Positions 19,301-29,082 of a stretch of DNA of 64,000 bases are shown in pieces. The stretch spans positions 62,001-126,000 of the forward strand of contig ML014111.1 of NCBI GenBank assembly GCA_003615045.1. Reading direction: 5' to 3'. Position numbers and translations under genes: made by a program. Below the pieces are notes generated by a model. It was not told where the DNA came from. It did no database searches and was given only the letters and a program-made list of their open reading frames with translations. This DNA is from Caulochytrium protostelioides. Its lineage: Eukaryota; Chytridiomycota; Caulochytriomycetes; Caulochytriales; Caulochytriaceae. Position 1 is the stretch's first letter; each line of letters opens with the position of its first letter.

Positions 19301-20429
19301 CTGGGGCTCAGCCTTCAAGCTGTGCAATCGCGCGCGACTCGCTTCTCGCGGGCATGCGCTGTGGCAACAGATGCCGTCAGCGCTCGTGGTCGTGGACGCC
19401 ATCGCCGGCGCGGGCATCGAGCTCATGGGCCGTCTCGACAAAGCGCCCGAGTCGGCCGCGCGGGTCGACGAGATCATGGCGACCTATCTCTGCAACACAC
19501 GCGTCTGGCAAGTGCCTGTGATTGAGACTTACCTAGAGATGCTGCTGCGTGCCAACCGCATTGCGCTGGCCATTGACGTGTTCCATTGCCTGTGCCGCCC
19601 CGAGTTCGAGGCCGCGCAGGGCTGGCGGCCGCGCACCAAGACGATCGCGTCGGTCTCGCCGTTGCTGCGCACAGGGTCTCTTGATGATGCCCGCGTCGTG
19701 CTGGCATACATCGCCAGCCGCTCGCCGCGACTCACCCAGAGCTACCATGCGTCCGCGAGCGTGACCCATGCCGACCACTGGGAGCTCCAGCTGTTCGAAG
19801 AAGAAGAAGAAGAAGCCGCGGCTGCTCCAGCCGAGGCCGATGCGGTCGAATCCCCCGCTGCATCCGTGCCGTCGTCGTCGTCCCCTCAAGAGACCTACAT
19901 CACGAAAGAGATGCTGTCCGACGCGCCGACTGATCCTACGTCCAAGTTTCAGCGCGAGCTCAAGGCCAGCTACGCGACCGGGATCGTGTATCCCTCCACC
20001 TATGTCGCGTGGCCCGAACTCGCCTCGCTAGCCGTGGACCCCACGTGCGTGTATCAAAAGGCCGACATTGAGGAACTGCTGATCCGTCTCGCGCTGCGCC
20101 ATCCGCCTGACGCACGGGGTAGCCGCGCCTTAGGCCGGTCGACGCTCTCGGACCGCGTCGGTTGGGGGCTGAACCCAGGGACCGACGCCGCGCTCGTGCT
20201 GCCGGACCCGGCAGCGCCGCATATGGACTTGGAGACCCAGATGCCGCTCCCGCGGAATCGTCCGATGGCGTGGCATCTCCCTGCCTATGGCCTCAAGCTG
20301 ATGGCCCAGGCGGAAGCACAGCGGCCAGACGTCGAGGCAAAGATCTCGATTCAGCGCCCGTTGGCGAGTCGGCCCGCCGTCCGCATTGCGGTTCCGGGCG
20401 AGCCCACGGCCAATGTCAATGCCATCTAG
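16389..20429 (+). CDS. Large mitochondrial pentatricopeptide-repeat protein, 1346 aa
   Basis: The N-terminus (MWPSPLPRLLARLLARRPPG and onward) is an Arg/Ala/Leu-rich mitochondrial presequence, which supports this ATG. The rest is helical. The clearest PPR units are around residues 610-680: TTYARLLELARAQRKVATA, then LLEDIRMAGIEPDAALYTAM. Further units follow, such as AMPAYLSLLLRHQMIPRAWAILDYM and VIETYLEMLLRANRIALAIDVF. The -EPDAALYTA- turn is the canonical PPR helix break. A Glu7-Ala5 patch lies near residue 1138. PPR proteins of this size in fungi act in mitochondrial mRNA stability or translation (Pet309/CCM1 class), but I cannot assign an orthologue. It is a single exon, transcribed divergently from U1-C. 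Confidence 0.75.
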   Translation: MWPSPLPRLLARLLARRPPGPVCRPPRRLAIAETAVAACCSPLIVRSVRTASRPRSRGKSHPNVDIPAAATGAAPAATGNSTRPAAVAQLETKATRERALALIHAPVPNLALKWHAVLVHVVRKHPGIASDPAWVTALLDRIDQSPHYWDQLTGVFILAKLPRALWRHAAALKPALERLIRRVLQEADDPDRFAYLFSLLRRLVAVAPVHRHLSDALLGQIVSGYLKTPGLAYPEVWAAAHFVTEHLQLNWKALPYPVQGVWPKRLERIIQHAAQQRAIAAYQGIPDAAAVLRYPHSTVPRPMKVHKPISQQHATPIMDLDDLIDTGVPSPPPPRDVATVPTVTPPRIVMATLWVAPDAMAHGPADADAVVAAIEAISADLDRVHVPVPAKLLIPLAWAYRSHDRAAAFARRRGIPLNAIYYAGLLPMLDVATATQLMLETGVVRTREFDHVAGMHADSVEEVWEMMHRVDPAVQQGSVSTVPWTSRLLANYIATLLRHQDREAMQMLAQRLRAPNLSSLQGEATIATTLATCHAVWRYPDAMRTESIAQIHRLYAAIGETINPMTLNAFLQRVTDPRELEWLVLVAIDTKHTASAWWQYVQLKQRFPRFAPSRTTYARLLELARAQRKVATARALLEDIRMAGIEPDAALYTAMLWVCDYDHCALEVIFQEIRRRLPDALPAAMPAYLSLLLRHQMIPRAWAILDYMATSRYGYPPITPAVLDECVHRASMQPALNRTLLARLVDQHPMFGGAPLALLSAPSLERLLLSATRHILHSSDPPRLRDAECLLQQVAHLQREGVAISLAVWLAIVRVFTALGSPTGVRHVEAVAPPTLYGVPIGPNLADPATTAALSQWIPLMAQQQNAMAVIRTLETWSVTPATADEYARLAAQAAALVFQDRKAPAEVINAANALLARADAHRCMNQVFISTCINGLARAVSRLNTDPESVEARLVDLLQRVPPAQTEPHVWGSAFKLCNRARLASRGHALWQQMPSALVVVDAIAGAGIELMGRLDKAPESAARVDEIMATYLCNTRVWQVPVIETYLEMLLRANRIALAIDVFHCLCRPEFEAAQGWRPRTKTIASVSPLLRTGSLDDARVVLAYIASRSPRLTQSYHASASVTHADHWELQLFEEEEEEAAAAPAEADAVESPAASVPSSSSPQETYITKEMLSDAPTDPTSKFQRELKASYATGIVYPSTYVAWPELASLAVDPTCVYQKADIEELLIRLALRHPPDARGSRALGRSTLSDRVGWGLNPGTDAALVLPDPAAPHMDLETQMPLPRNRPMAWHLPAYGLKLMAQAEAQRPDVEAKISIQRPLASRPAVRIAVPGEPTANVNAI

Positions 20430-20596
20430 CATCCTACTCGCCGGCCGGCCGACGACATTTCTGGTTGGATTGGCCGATTCTGAGGCCTGGTGTCACCCTC
20501 CTTTATATATATTGAAACGAGGCATGGGTATCATGGAGAGCGTCGCGGTATCGCGCGATCACGTTCTTTTGGCCGTCAAAGACGCGCCCAGCGCGG

Positions 20597-21496
20597 CTAG
20601 GCACCGAGCACGCTGCCGGGCGAGAAGCTCTCCAGCAGGCCGCCGTCCGTGGGTGTCTGCATGGTCCCGTAGACAAGCTCATACTTGGTGAGCCCACCCC
20701 ATAGGCTGCGGGGTCGACCGTCGACGGAGGTCGCCATCTCAGGCGCTGCCGAGATGGGCCGCGCGCCGCTCCGTCCCTGAGTCGCGGGGGGCGCGGGTAT
20801 CGTCGGGTGGCGGGCGCCAGGCGGAATGCTCGTTGGCCGCGATGAATGGCGACGCGCATCCGCGATCGAGCCTGCCACCCATGACTGCCGGCCAACGGGC
20901 TCCACCGCCATCGCCGTCACCGTGAAGGTGGTGTGCGTGGTCGACGGCGAAGCCACGCGCGGCGTCGCTTCCCAATCAAGAATCGGCAAGGCTTGAAGTA
21001 CGTTCGCATACCGCGTCAGCTGCCATGCCGCGAGGCTCTGCAGGACGAGGGTGGAGAGGGAGACGAGCAGCATGGGTACCCAGCCGCCGGGCGGATGCCC
21101 TGGATACCGGTCGGTGGAGTCGCCGTGGCCATGCCGGCCCATCGCATACCCGCCCACGAGCAGGGCCGCGCCAAGGTGGCCGGCGGCCAAGCCGAAGGCT
21201 TGCAGGGTCATGAGCCGCGCGATGCCGAGGACGGAGTGGGGCACCGCCGCCCGGCAGGCCCATATCCCGCAGAAGCCGATGAGCGGGAAGGTGACGACGG
21301 ACAGACTCGCAATCGACAGCAGGAGCCAGAGGGCCCCGCGCGCGCCACTATACCGCAGAACCGTGCCCCATCCAAAGAGATAGCCCGACAGCGCGGTGCC
21401 CAGCACCATGCTGCAGGCGATCAGCGCCATGGAGCATCGCCGCGGACACCATGTGCTGGGCATCAGCTGGTCAAGCGCGGCCTGGAGCCGGTCCAT
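20597..21496 (-). CDS. Orphan four-transmembrane (tetraspan) membrane protein
   Basis: With the ATG at 21496 (MDRLQAALDQLM) the protein is 299 residues. Four hydrophobic segments are clear: one starting MALIACSMVLGTALSGY; one around WLLLSIASLSVVTFPLIGF; one around LMTLQAFGLAAGHLGAALL; and one around MLLVSLSTLVLQSLAAW. The loop between segments 3 and 4 is His/Gly-rich (GRHGHGDSTDRYPGHPPGG). The last ~140 residues are hydrophilic, Ser/Pro/Thr-rich and probably cytosolic. The frame stays open upstream for 45 codons without similarity. Topology recalls fungal tetraspan families (SUR7/PalI, MARVEL), but their signature residues are not recognised, so it is left as a hypothetical membrane protein. 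Confidence 0.6.
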   Translation of the reverse strand: MDRLQAALDQLMPSTWCPRRCSMALIACSMVLGTALSGYLFGWGTVLRYSGARGALWLLLSIASLSVVTFPLIGFCGIWACRAAVPHSVLGIARLMTLQAFGLAAGHLGAALLVGGYAMGRHGHGDSTDRYPGHPPGGWVPMLLVSLSTLVLQSLAAWQLTRYANVLQALPILDWEATPRVASPSTTHTTFTVTAMAVEPVGRQSWVAGSIADARRHSSRPTSIPPGARHPTIPAPPATQGRSGARPISAAPEMATSVDGRPRSLWGGLTKYELVYGTMQTPTDGGLLESFSPGSVLGA

Positions 21497-22773
21497 CGTG
21501 GTATGCAGGGGTGGCGCGGGGCGAGGGCGGCGAAGCCCGTCGTAGCGAAAGCCGGGTCGCACGCGAGAGCGCGGGCGGGCGCATGTATGCCGGAATCGAG
21601 GCGCCGCCAGCCGGAAACGGGCCTCGCTCACCGCGGCGCCGCCGACACCTGGCGCCGTGCACGCTGCTCACGTGGCACGGTCAGCACGTAGCGGGCAGAA
21701 GGAGAAGGATCGGAGTTGCGTGGTCAGGCCGCAGCGGCGGGACGAGTGGGAGGGCCCGCGGTCATCGATGCGAGGGGAGGTCAGCGAAGCGAATCAGAAC
21801 GGCGGTGGGTGCCTCGCGCCTTGGTGTGCTTTCGGTGCGGATGGTTCGGCCCGTGTCATGTCTGTCTCTATCTCAGTGTCCTCTGAGTATGCTAAGTCCT
21901 CGATTATCGCACTCGTATCAGCGTTCGGGTTTTTCACGATGCCGAGACCCATCGCGCGGACGCTCGTTACCCAGAGGGATTCGCGTCATACGGGTGGCAA
22001 GCCGTTGTGTTGCTCGGCCGTGGGCTCAGACGAGCGGTCCGCCGCAGGAGGCGATGTCGCATGACTTGAATCTCCGCGTCCTCGGCAGAGGAAGACGCGC
22101 TAGCGCAGTGCTGCTTAGACTTCGGCTCGCATTCTTTTCAGTTTTCGAGGAAGGCCTGCGCGCCAGTGATGTGCAGGACTGAAACGAATTTGTCATTTGG
22201 CCACCAAGCATCCACATGGGCCGGCAGCGGGAGCGAATGGGCCCGCCAGCCCCGGGCCTGCCGTGACCCGATGGATCCGCCGTTCACAGACGACTCGACG
22301 CATTCGCTGTTTACCGGCAAACCTCGATGCTACCAGAGCTCGATGGCGACGGGGGACGGGAGACCTCATGCATCAAGCACATGGCGGGCTTGGACCCCGC
22401 CGAGCGCACCCACCCCCTTCGCCAACATCACCACAGACTCCGACGATAGGTTTGCGCAAGTCCCGAAAAAACACCGAAAAACAAAACCGAAAAAAAAATC
22501 CATTAAGGAAGAACCTTATCACGGCCAATGTACCCTTGGAGCTCGTCTCTGGTCCTGAGAGCCGCCTTGGCAGCAACACGAGAGCACATGATCGTGCTCT
22601 CACGAGGGGCGATGAGCATCTCGCAGCATGTATACCACCGACGAAGGCCTGCTTCAGCCAGAGCCACATCAAGCGGAAATACACGGTCAATGCTCAAATG
22701 TCCGGTGACGTCGTCGGTGGGCATCGCCAGCCATTGACATCGATAGGACGTTCAAAAGCAACGCCTTGCTTCT
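21497..22773. other. Intergenic region, no recognised gene
   Basis: A mixed-composition spacer between the promoter side of the tetraspan gene and the 3' end of the MTC1-like gene. Short open frames exist on both strands without domains. An A-rich tract lies near 22465-22500. Nothing else can be supported. Confidence 0.5.
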
Positions 22774-24399
22774 CTAGGGAACCACAGGGAGCGATCTTGC
22801 GGATGCTGCCGGTGGCATCGTCATGGACCCGTGGCGCGGCAACGAAATCGTATCCATCGCCATCGCAATCGCAGAATGCAACACCTCGTCCCACAGATCG
22901 TTGGCGCGCTGTTCATACGCTGCTGCGATAGCCGCGGCCGGGTCATCGGCTGTCGGCGACGCCGCCGGGGCCGCCGAGCGCGGTGGCGGACTGGGCCGTT
23001 CGTCGGACGCGACCATCGCGTCGTGCATGGCCAGCGGCAGGCTCGCCGAGAGCGCCGTGTAATCCGTGCCATGGTTCCACGGCAGCCCGCGCGGCGCATG
23101 GAAATGGACAAGGTACTGCACGCCGGGGAAGGGCTGGCTCGGGTGGTCCGCGGCGACGGCGACGGTCGGCACGGTCATGGCGAACGGCTGCGCCACGACA
23201 AACACATGTCGCGTGTCGGCGGCGTTGGCCGTCGCGACGGTCGCATGGAGCTGGGTGAGCCGTGCGACGGTCGCGCGGACGGCTGCGAGGGCTTCGTCAA
23301 GCGTGCCGAGCCGGGGCGTCGGCTGCGAGTCATGCACCGAGTGCACGGTGAGGCGGCGGCAGACGGGCCAGGGTGTTTCCTCGCGGTCGACCCACATCGT
23401 GTTGGCGTGCTGCTGGATGAGCGTATGCGTGCGCGTCAAGCTGGTGTCGCGTGTCGCGATCGCTCCCTGGCCGCAGTACCACAGCTCGACACTCGGCGCC
23501 CACGCCATCGTCCGTCCGGACGGCCGCGGCAGGTCGCTGTACGAGGCGCCTTTCAGCAAGGCCGACGCCGTCGAAGCGCCCAGCTGCAGGTCCTGCGCCA
23601 CGTGGTGCACGAGCTGGGAGACGCCGCCGCGGAGCTGGTCGACGGTCGCGGGCGCGGTCGCCTGCGTCGCCAGCTGCCGCGCCGTCGCGCCCAGCACGGC
23701 CGCCTGCGACTGGGCTTGGTTCAGCAGCGCACCGGCCCAGCCCCACGTCGAGGACCCAGCTGCGCTCGTGGGCGGCGCGGCAACGGCAGCGGCCTCCGGG
23801 GGCGCCGCACGGGCAGCAGGCGGCGCCGTCGTGGCTGCCGCCGCCGCGGGACGCGTCAGAACGGGCCGTGCCGGGGCCGCGCCATCGCGGGAGGCGGGCG
23901 GCGATGCGTGAGCCGCAGGCCGTGCTGACACGGGCTGCGTGGATGCGCTGGACGCGCTGGACGCTGAGGCCGGCCGGGCGGCGGCGGCTTGCGCGGCCGT
24001 GTGGCCGACGGGAGCCGCGGCGGCTGCGGGCGCAGGCGGCGCGACGGGGCGGCGAGTCAGCTCGTTGAGGAAGCTGAGGACATTGTCGGCTTCGTCGTGG
24101 AGCTGGCGTGTGGCCGATGGGATTGCCGACTTGGGATCTGGTTTGCCGGCCGACGGCGTGGGTGGGGATGGCCCCGCCGCCGCCGCCGTAGTCGTGGTCG
24201 TGGTCGTGGCCGGCACGGCCGGGGCCACGCCATTCAGGAAGCTGATCGAGGCATGGCGACGATCAGATCATACGTGTTCCAGAAGCAACGCCAGATGAGT
24301 CACCGGTGGTTTCGACAGGAAACAGCGCAGCCCGCTCGGGCCGCAGGGATGAAAAGCGGCTTCTTACTCCAGGAGATCCTGGTCCGCGGCACTGGGCAT
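22774..24399 (-). CDS. MTC1-like protein (DUF5427 family), two exons
   Basis: Exon 1 is 32 bases (24399-24368, MPSAADQDLL plus two bases), with donor GTAAGA. The intron is 126 bases (24367-24242) and the acceptor is ATCAG. Exon 2 is 24241-22774. The join gives 499 residues and creates the motif DQDLLDFLNGV, echoed by ADNVLSFLNELT near residue 65. This D-LLDFL motif, an Ala/Pro-rich linker, a Trp-containing segment with a helix (STWGWAGALLNQAQSQAA) and a C-terminal alpha/beta region ending in a WDEVLHSAIAMAMDTI helix match the order seen in fungal maintenance-of-telomere-capping protein 1. That protein is cytosolic/ER-associated in yeast and was named from a genetic interaction. Without the intron no ATG precedes the frame, which supports the splice model. 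Family assignment is likely but not certain. Confidence 0.6.
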
Positions 24400-26667
24400 G
24401 GCTCGCAGGCTATCGGGTTAGGAAACGCACAGGTCAATGGCGGATGTTCGATGGATCGATGGATCCAGTCGCAGCAGCATCGTGCATCGCATATCGCCGC
24501 GCTGCTTGTTTCTATGCGTTGCTGCTGAGTCCTCGGTCTTCCCGCAGCGGTCTCCTCCTCGAGTACGAGACAGCGGTGGGGCGTGTTTTGTCAGGCCCGT
24601 GACGCCGAACCCCCGGGGGCTATGACGGCCTTTTCTGTTGCTGCGAGGCGACAGCCACCAGGCCGGTGGTCACACAGTCCTTTGTCTTTCTTGGGCGATC
24701 CCCCAAAATGGGTTGAAGCCAGAGTGATCATGGCCATGACTAGCATGACTGCTGCATACAATCAGAAGGAATCATCCATTCCCGATGGACGACCTGTTGG
24801 CTCTGTAGACAGGGACGTAGTTCCGATTTCATTTCATGATTTCACTACGGCGGAGAGCGCAGCCAGGGCGCAGCCAGGGAGCGTTCTCGTGGGCTGGCGT
24901 GACGCTCGTATCGCGATGACTCATTCGATACACGCCTCCCGGTATGAGAGATCATTGGTGCGATTGGTGCATCGGGTTCGATGCAGGGCAAGTGGGGCTG
25001 GATCATCGCTCTTCTGTCCTTCGTCCTCTTTCGGCTTTGTCTCTCTCCGCCGTTGCGCGCCTTTCATCAGACTCATCCAGATGCTATAGTTTTGTTTCAG
25101 TTCGCATCGTGCATCATTCTTCATTCAACGTGTCCCTGCTCATGGAAATGATGGATGCTCGATGCGCATCCCTACTCGACGGCTCATCTCACCCGCCCCT
25201 GTGCAGTTCGTGAAGTCGCCGAGGAGGCCGCCATGGGGTCGTGCCGCATCGACCGTTCTTTGTCTCCTTGGTTTGGCATGGCCCTCGCCCCCGGCCTGCG
25301 GGCGCTCGCCTTTTCCCTCGCCACAACACTACCACAACAAACATGCGCAACAAAACACCCGCCAGCGGCCGTCACCAAGCGGCCCTCCCGACCGCCGGCG
25401 GTGATTGCGCGATTGCGCTTCGCGACCCGATCAAGCCGATGTGCACTCATTCGCATCCATGGGGGATCACGACGGCGGCGACGGCAGCGGCAAGCAGGCC
25501 ATGGCGGAGCCAAGCGGAGCCTGACGCCAGCCTGCGAGAGGGAGGACGAGCTGACATGTGTCAAGGGCTTCCGGTGCGCGGGGGTGGGGCCCGTCAATCG
25601 TCAAGACGACAACGACATCCACGACATCCACGACATCAACGCGCTCGCCATCAGCGGCGGCCCTGACGTCGAGAAAGTAAAGAAATTCGGGGTCAGGCCA
25701 GGTGCGGCCATCAACAATGGCACCACCGTGGGGGGGCGGCGACGGCGACACGGACCGCGACGGCCGCCGCGACGGCGCCGATCGTTCGCTCTCCGGGACT
25801 CTCCGATCGCCCTGAGGGCGCGGTCACCGCGATGCGGTCCGACGTGGGTGCTCGGTGCGGGGGTCTCTCCCTGGCCGCGCCCGTCGCGGTGCGGGAGCCT
25901 GAATGCCGCTTTTCGTAGCTTGATCACCCCACTTCCATGGTGTAAGAGCCATGATGCTGGCACAGGTCCGCGGCGGCAGCAGCAGCGGCGGACGACGGTT
26001 GGAGGCGGCGGCCGCGCGGACGTTCCAGAAGGTCGGCCCTGCTCGCCTTCGGCGGGACACCACGGCGGCGGTCGCCACGCGCGCGGCTCTCCGCGCCTGT
26101 GCTGAAGGCTATTCAGACATGTGCGGCGCGCCTATACCACCGCCACGAAGCATCGTGCGGGCGACGGCGGCGCCGGCGGATGGGAGCCCGACGCTCGATC
26201 GCTCGGAATAAGTCGCATCATGGGAGCGTGGGGGTCGTACATCCGATGCCGCGCTTTATTCTCGATGCCGAACGCGCTGGACGAAACAGAATGGTCGCGC
26301 TGCCGATGGTCACACAGGGGTGCCCACGGCGCGGTGCTCGGAAGGAATCGGGATCCACCCAATCAACGCCATGCACCATATTAGACCACCACAACTCTCA
26401 TCCACCTCATCGTTATAACACGCGTCTGACGCTCCAGGAACACGTTCAGCTCGTTCCATCACTATAGGCCTCCTCTCGCCGCTGTGCCCTGTGTCCGTCC
26501 TCTCGCCGGTCCTCGCCCGACGCCCCGCCACGGACGCCTCGCTAGCCGACATACTCCCACATCTGCTACCCACTCCCACATCCTTGACGGCCGAGTACGC
26601 AGCGGTTCAGCCTCCAACAGTTCAGTTGGGCCGGCCACCCTGCCTCTCGCGGAAACGATTCCATCGC
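24400..26667. other. Divergent intergenic region, no recognised gene
   Basis: About 2.3 kb between the starts of the MTC1-like and LST2-like genes. Composition alternates: more AT-rich around 24,680-25,130 and 26,220-26,470, GC-rich around 25,180-26,210. Long open frames in the GC-rich part are Arg/Ala/Pro-rich without domains and are best seen as chance. Confidence 0.5.
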
Positions 26668-28170
26668 ATGGGGTCTCGTCGCGGCAGCCAGGTGGTGCTG
26701 CCGTTGCGGCATCCTGACCACGACCACCTGAGCGGCGTAATCGACATGCCCTCGTCGGCGTCGGCGTCGGCGCCTCCCACGCATAAGCACGTGATGGTCG
26801 CGGGCAGGAGCATGAAGCATATGGTGGTGGCGTCCGATCCGCCGATCCAGGCGACCGCCATGATGCAGGAGCAAGACGACGAAGACGGCGCCCACGGGGC
26901 GGATGCACCCCGCGCCGTCACGCGGCCCAGCGGGCACCGCTCCGTCCACGCCGACGAGCTGCAGCTCCTGCTTCACTGCGATCTGCGGAACCCCACGTAC
27001 GAACACCACCTGGCCGCGGCTCCGCATGCCGTCCACCCGGCCGACGCGGCAATGGCGGGCGTGAGCATCACGGCAGCCTTTGTCTCGAACGAGGTGCCCG
27101 CCGCCATCGCGTCCAAGCGCCGGCCGATTCTCAATGAAAACTTCCCGCTGACGCTGCTCTTTCACGCGGACGTGCGGTGGCAGCGCGCGATCCGCAAACT
27201 CCGCAAGGAGGGCGACGTCATGACCCCGCGGTACCGCTCGCGCCTCTATGATGTCCATGAGGCCCAGAAGCGCGTGCTCCAGGCCATCTGGATCATCCGC
27301 ACCGAGGCCGGACCCCTCGTCAATGCCGACCGCGGCTACCGCCAGCAGCTGCCCCTGCGCGACCAAGAGGAGCTCGACGGGTGCTACAGCGAGAACATTC
27401 TCTTTGCAGCGCAGGCCCTGAGCCGCGGGTTCCGCATCCGGGGGATCGAAGCGTTTGCGCCCGAGCTGCGGGTCGATGCCCAGGTCGTGTGCGCCAGCTT
27501 GGATGCCCTGCGCCACGCCCTGCTCTACGGCGCGGCGAGCCGGCGTCGCGTACCCGTGGCCGACTTCCAGGCGGGCATGGCCGGGGTGCTGCAGGACTTC
27601 GATGCGGCCTGGTGCCGCTTCGAGAACCATATTTGCTTCACCTATCTGGAGGCGACGGCGGTCCACGACGCGCAGCAAGGGCTCGCCCGTCCGCAGTACG
27701 TCGACGCCAGCACCATGATGCAGACGCTGCTCACGTCGACGATCGAAGTGTACCTGGAGAACGGCATTCTGGACCGCGCAGCCGTCGAGGCCTGCGACCC
27801 GGATATCGTGTTCGCGTTGCCGCGGCTCGCGCTCTTCCGGATCCTGGTAGACGCGCAGGGCCTCGGGCTTCTGGATGCGAATGAACCGCGGCGGTCCTCG
27901 CGGTACCTGCGCCAATGCACGCAGTACCTCCTGCGCGTGCGACGTATCATGCAGACCATGGCGGCCGAGGAGCTGCGGACTCTCGAGCGGATGCTAGGCG
28001 ACACGGCGTTTGTGGAAGCGTGCTCGGTCGGCCAGCCGCTGTGGCGCGAGACCAGCGCACACGGCGTCTACCGCGCCGTCTGCCGCATCGCCGACGACCT
28101 CCAAATGGGCCACACGGCCAAAGAGTTCTCGGACATTCTTAAGAACGTGCTCGCCACGTACATGGTCTAA
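26668..28170 (+). CDS. LST2/ZFYVE28-like protein lacking the FYVE domain
   Basis: Starting at the ATG for MGSRRGSQVVLPL (first ATG of the frame) the protein is 500 residues. Residues ~160-470 follow the N-terminal half of the lateral-signalling-target protein LST2 (human ZFYVE28). The matching blocks, in order, are LLFHADVRWQRAIRKL; ENILFAAQALSRGF (LST2 has LWFGAECLAAG); VLQDFDAAWCRFENHICFTYL; EVYLENGILDRAAVEACDPD; IVFALPRLALFRILV; and RIMQTMAAEELRTLERML. Animal LST2 is an endosomal negative regulator of EGF-receptor signalling and carries a C-terminal FYVE zinc finger. Here the protein ends ~50 residues after the helical region and has no FYVE. The N-terminal 150 residues are His/Ser/Ala-rich and unstructured. 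Identity rests on block order and is fairly strong; function in a fungus is unknown. Confidence 0.65.
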   Translation: MGSRRGSQVVLPLRHPDHDHLSGVIDMPSSASASAPPTHKHVMVAGRSMKHMVVASDPPIQATAMMQEQDDEDGAHGADAPRAVTRPSGHRSVHADELQLLLHCDLRNPTYEHHLAAAPHAVHPADAAMAGVSITAAFVSNEVPAAIASKRRPILNENFPLTLLFHADVRWQRAIRKLRKEGDVMTPRYRSRLYDVHEAQKRVLQAIWIIRTEAGPLVNADRGYRQQLPLRDQEELDGCYSENILFAAQALSRGFRIRGIEAFAPELRVDAQVVCASLDALRHALLYGAASRRRVPVADFQAGMAGVLQDFDAAWCRFENHICFTYLEATAVHDAQQGLARPQYVDASTMMQTLLTSTIEVYLENGILDRAAVEACDPDIVFALPRLALFRILVDAQGLGLLDANEPRRSSRYLRQCTQYLLRVRRIMQTMAAEELRTLERMLGDTAFVEACSVGQPLWRETSAHGVYRAVCRIADDLQMGHTAKEFSDILKNVLATYMV

Positions 28171-28326
28171 CACTGACCTCTGCTGATTTCGTTGCATTTG
28201 CATCTTTTTTTCTTTTTTTTTTCTTCGTTTCTTACCAAGTTATCGTATGGTGAGATGATACACGTCGATCAACGACAGAAACCCTACGCAAGGGGGAGGG
28301 CTTCAGGGGGAGTTGCTTGAGGGGGT

Positions 28327-29082
28327 TTACTTGACGCGGACGCGCTGAATGGCGAGCATCTTCTTTTGGTACTCGCGCTGCTTCTTGAGCCAGCCCTTGT
28401 AGTCGTCGCGGCTGCGAATCTTTTCGCCGTAGTAATCTGGCATCGGGTGCTGCAAGTTGGTCTTGATGTGATGCGGACGGTACTTGCGGATGCGGCGGAA
28501 AAAGTCGCGGTCCTTCGCGTCGAGCGCGTTGCAGAGGGCGCGGCCCTGGCGCACGCGCCACAGGAAGCCGCCGAGCTGGCTGCCGACCATCGCGCCCAGC
28601 GCCGTCGCGCCAAGCACCTGCAGCCCCACCACCATCGTCGGATCCATGCCCATCACGAGCCGCGTAGGGTCGAACTCCGCAATCGACGTCAGGTAGATCG
28701 AGGTCACCGAGAACGCGCCGAGCCCCGTCAGCACCGTGCCGGCCGACTCCGCCATCCGGCGCCGCCGCGTCATCTGGAAGTAGGTGTCCCAGTTGATCTT
28801 CTGGCGCAGGGCCGCGTCCTCGGCGTCTCGCGCGATCCGCGTCTGCTTGGCGGCCCTGGCAGCCGCGACGGCGTCCGATGGATTCGTCGAGGTCGGCCGC
28901 GAGGTATGCAGCCCCATCAGCGAAGTCCGCGACGGCGGTGGCGCCGGAGCAGACGGCCAGCCGGACGGCCAGCCGGACGGCCGGGCCGCGGCAGGCAGCA
29001 TGCGAGCAGGCAGCACCGCGACGGGCGCCCGCCAAGGGCATGGCCGGACCGTGCCGGCCAACAGCGATGGGGTCAGGCGCAT
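28327..29082 (-). CDS. PAM17: Pam17, presequence translocase-associated motor subunit
   Basis: This is a 251-residue mitochondrial inner-membrane protein, with the start placed at MRLTPSLLAGT (29082) because it opens a presequence-like stretch. The ~75-residue leader is Ala/Arg/Pro-rich. The conserved core begins with INWDTYFQMTRRRRMAES. Two membrane segments follow, AGTVLTGLGAFSVTSIYL and VVGLQVLGATALGAMVGSQLG, then a matrix tail with DFFRRIRKYRP, YYGEKI and YKGWLKKQREYQKK. These are hallmark features of Pam17, a fungal TIM23 component that supports assembly of the Pam16-Pam18 import motor. It converges with the LST2-like gene; the 156-base space contains T-rich tracts. Confidence 0.92.
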   Translation of the reverse strand: MRLTPSLLAGTVRPCPWRAPVAVLPARMLPAAARPSGWPSGWPSAPAPPPSRTSLMGLHTSRPTSTNPSDAVAAARAAKQTRIARDAEDAALRQKINWDTYFQMTRRRRMAESAGTVLTGLGAFSVTSIYLTSIAEFDPTRLVMGMDPTMVVGLQVLGATALGAMVGSQLGGFLWRVRQGRALCNALDAKDRDFFRRIRKYRPHHIKTNLQHPMPDYYGEKIRSRDDYKGWLKKQREYQKKMLAIQRVRVK

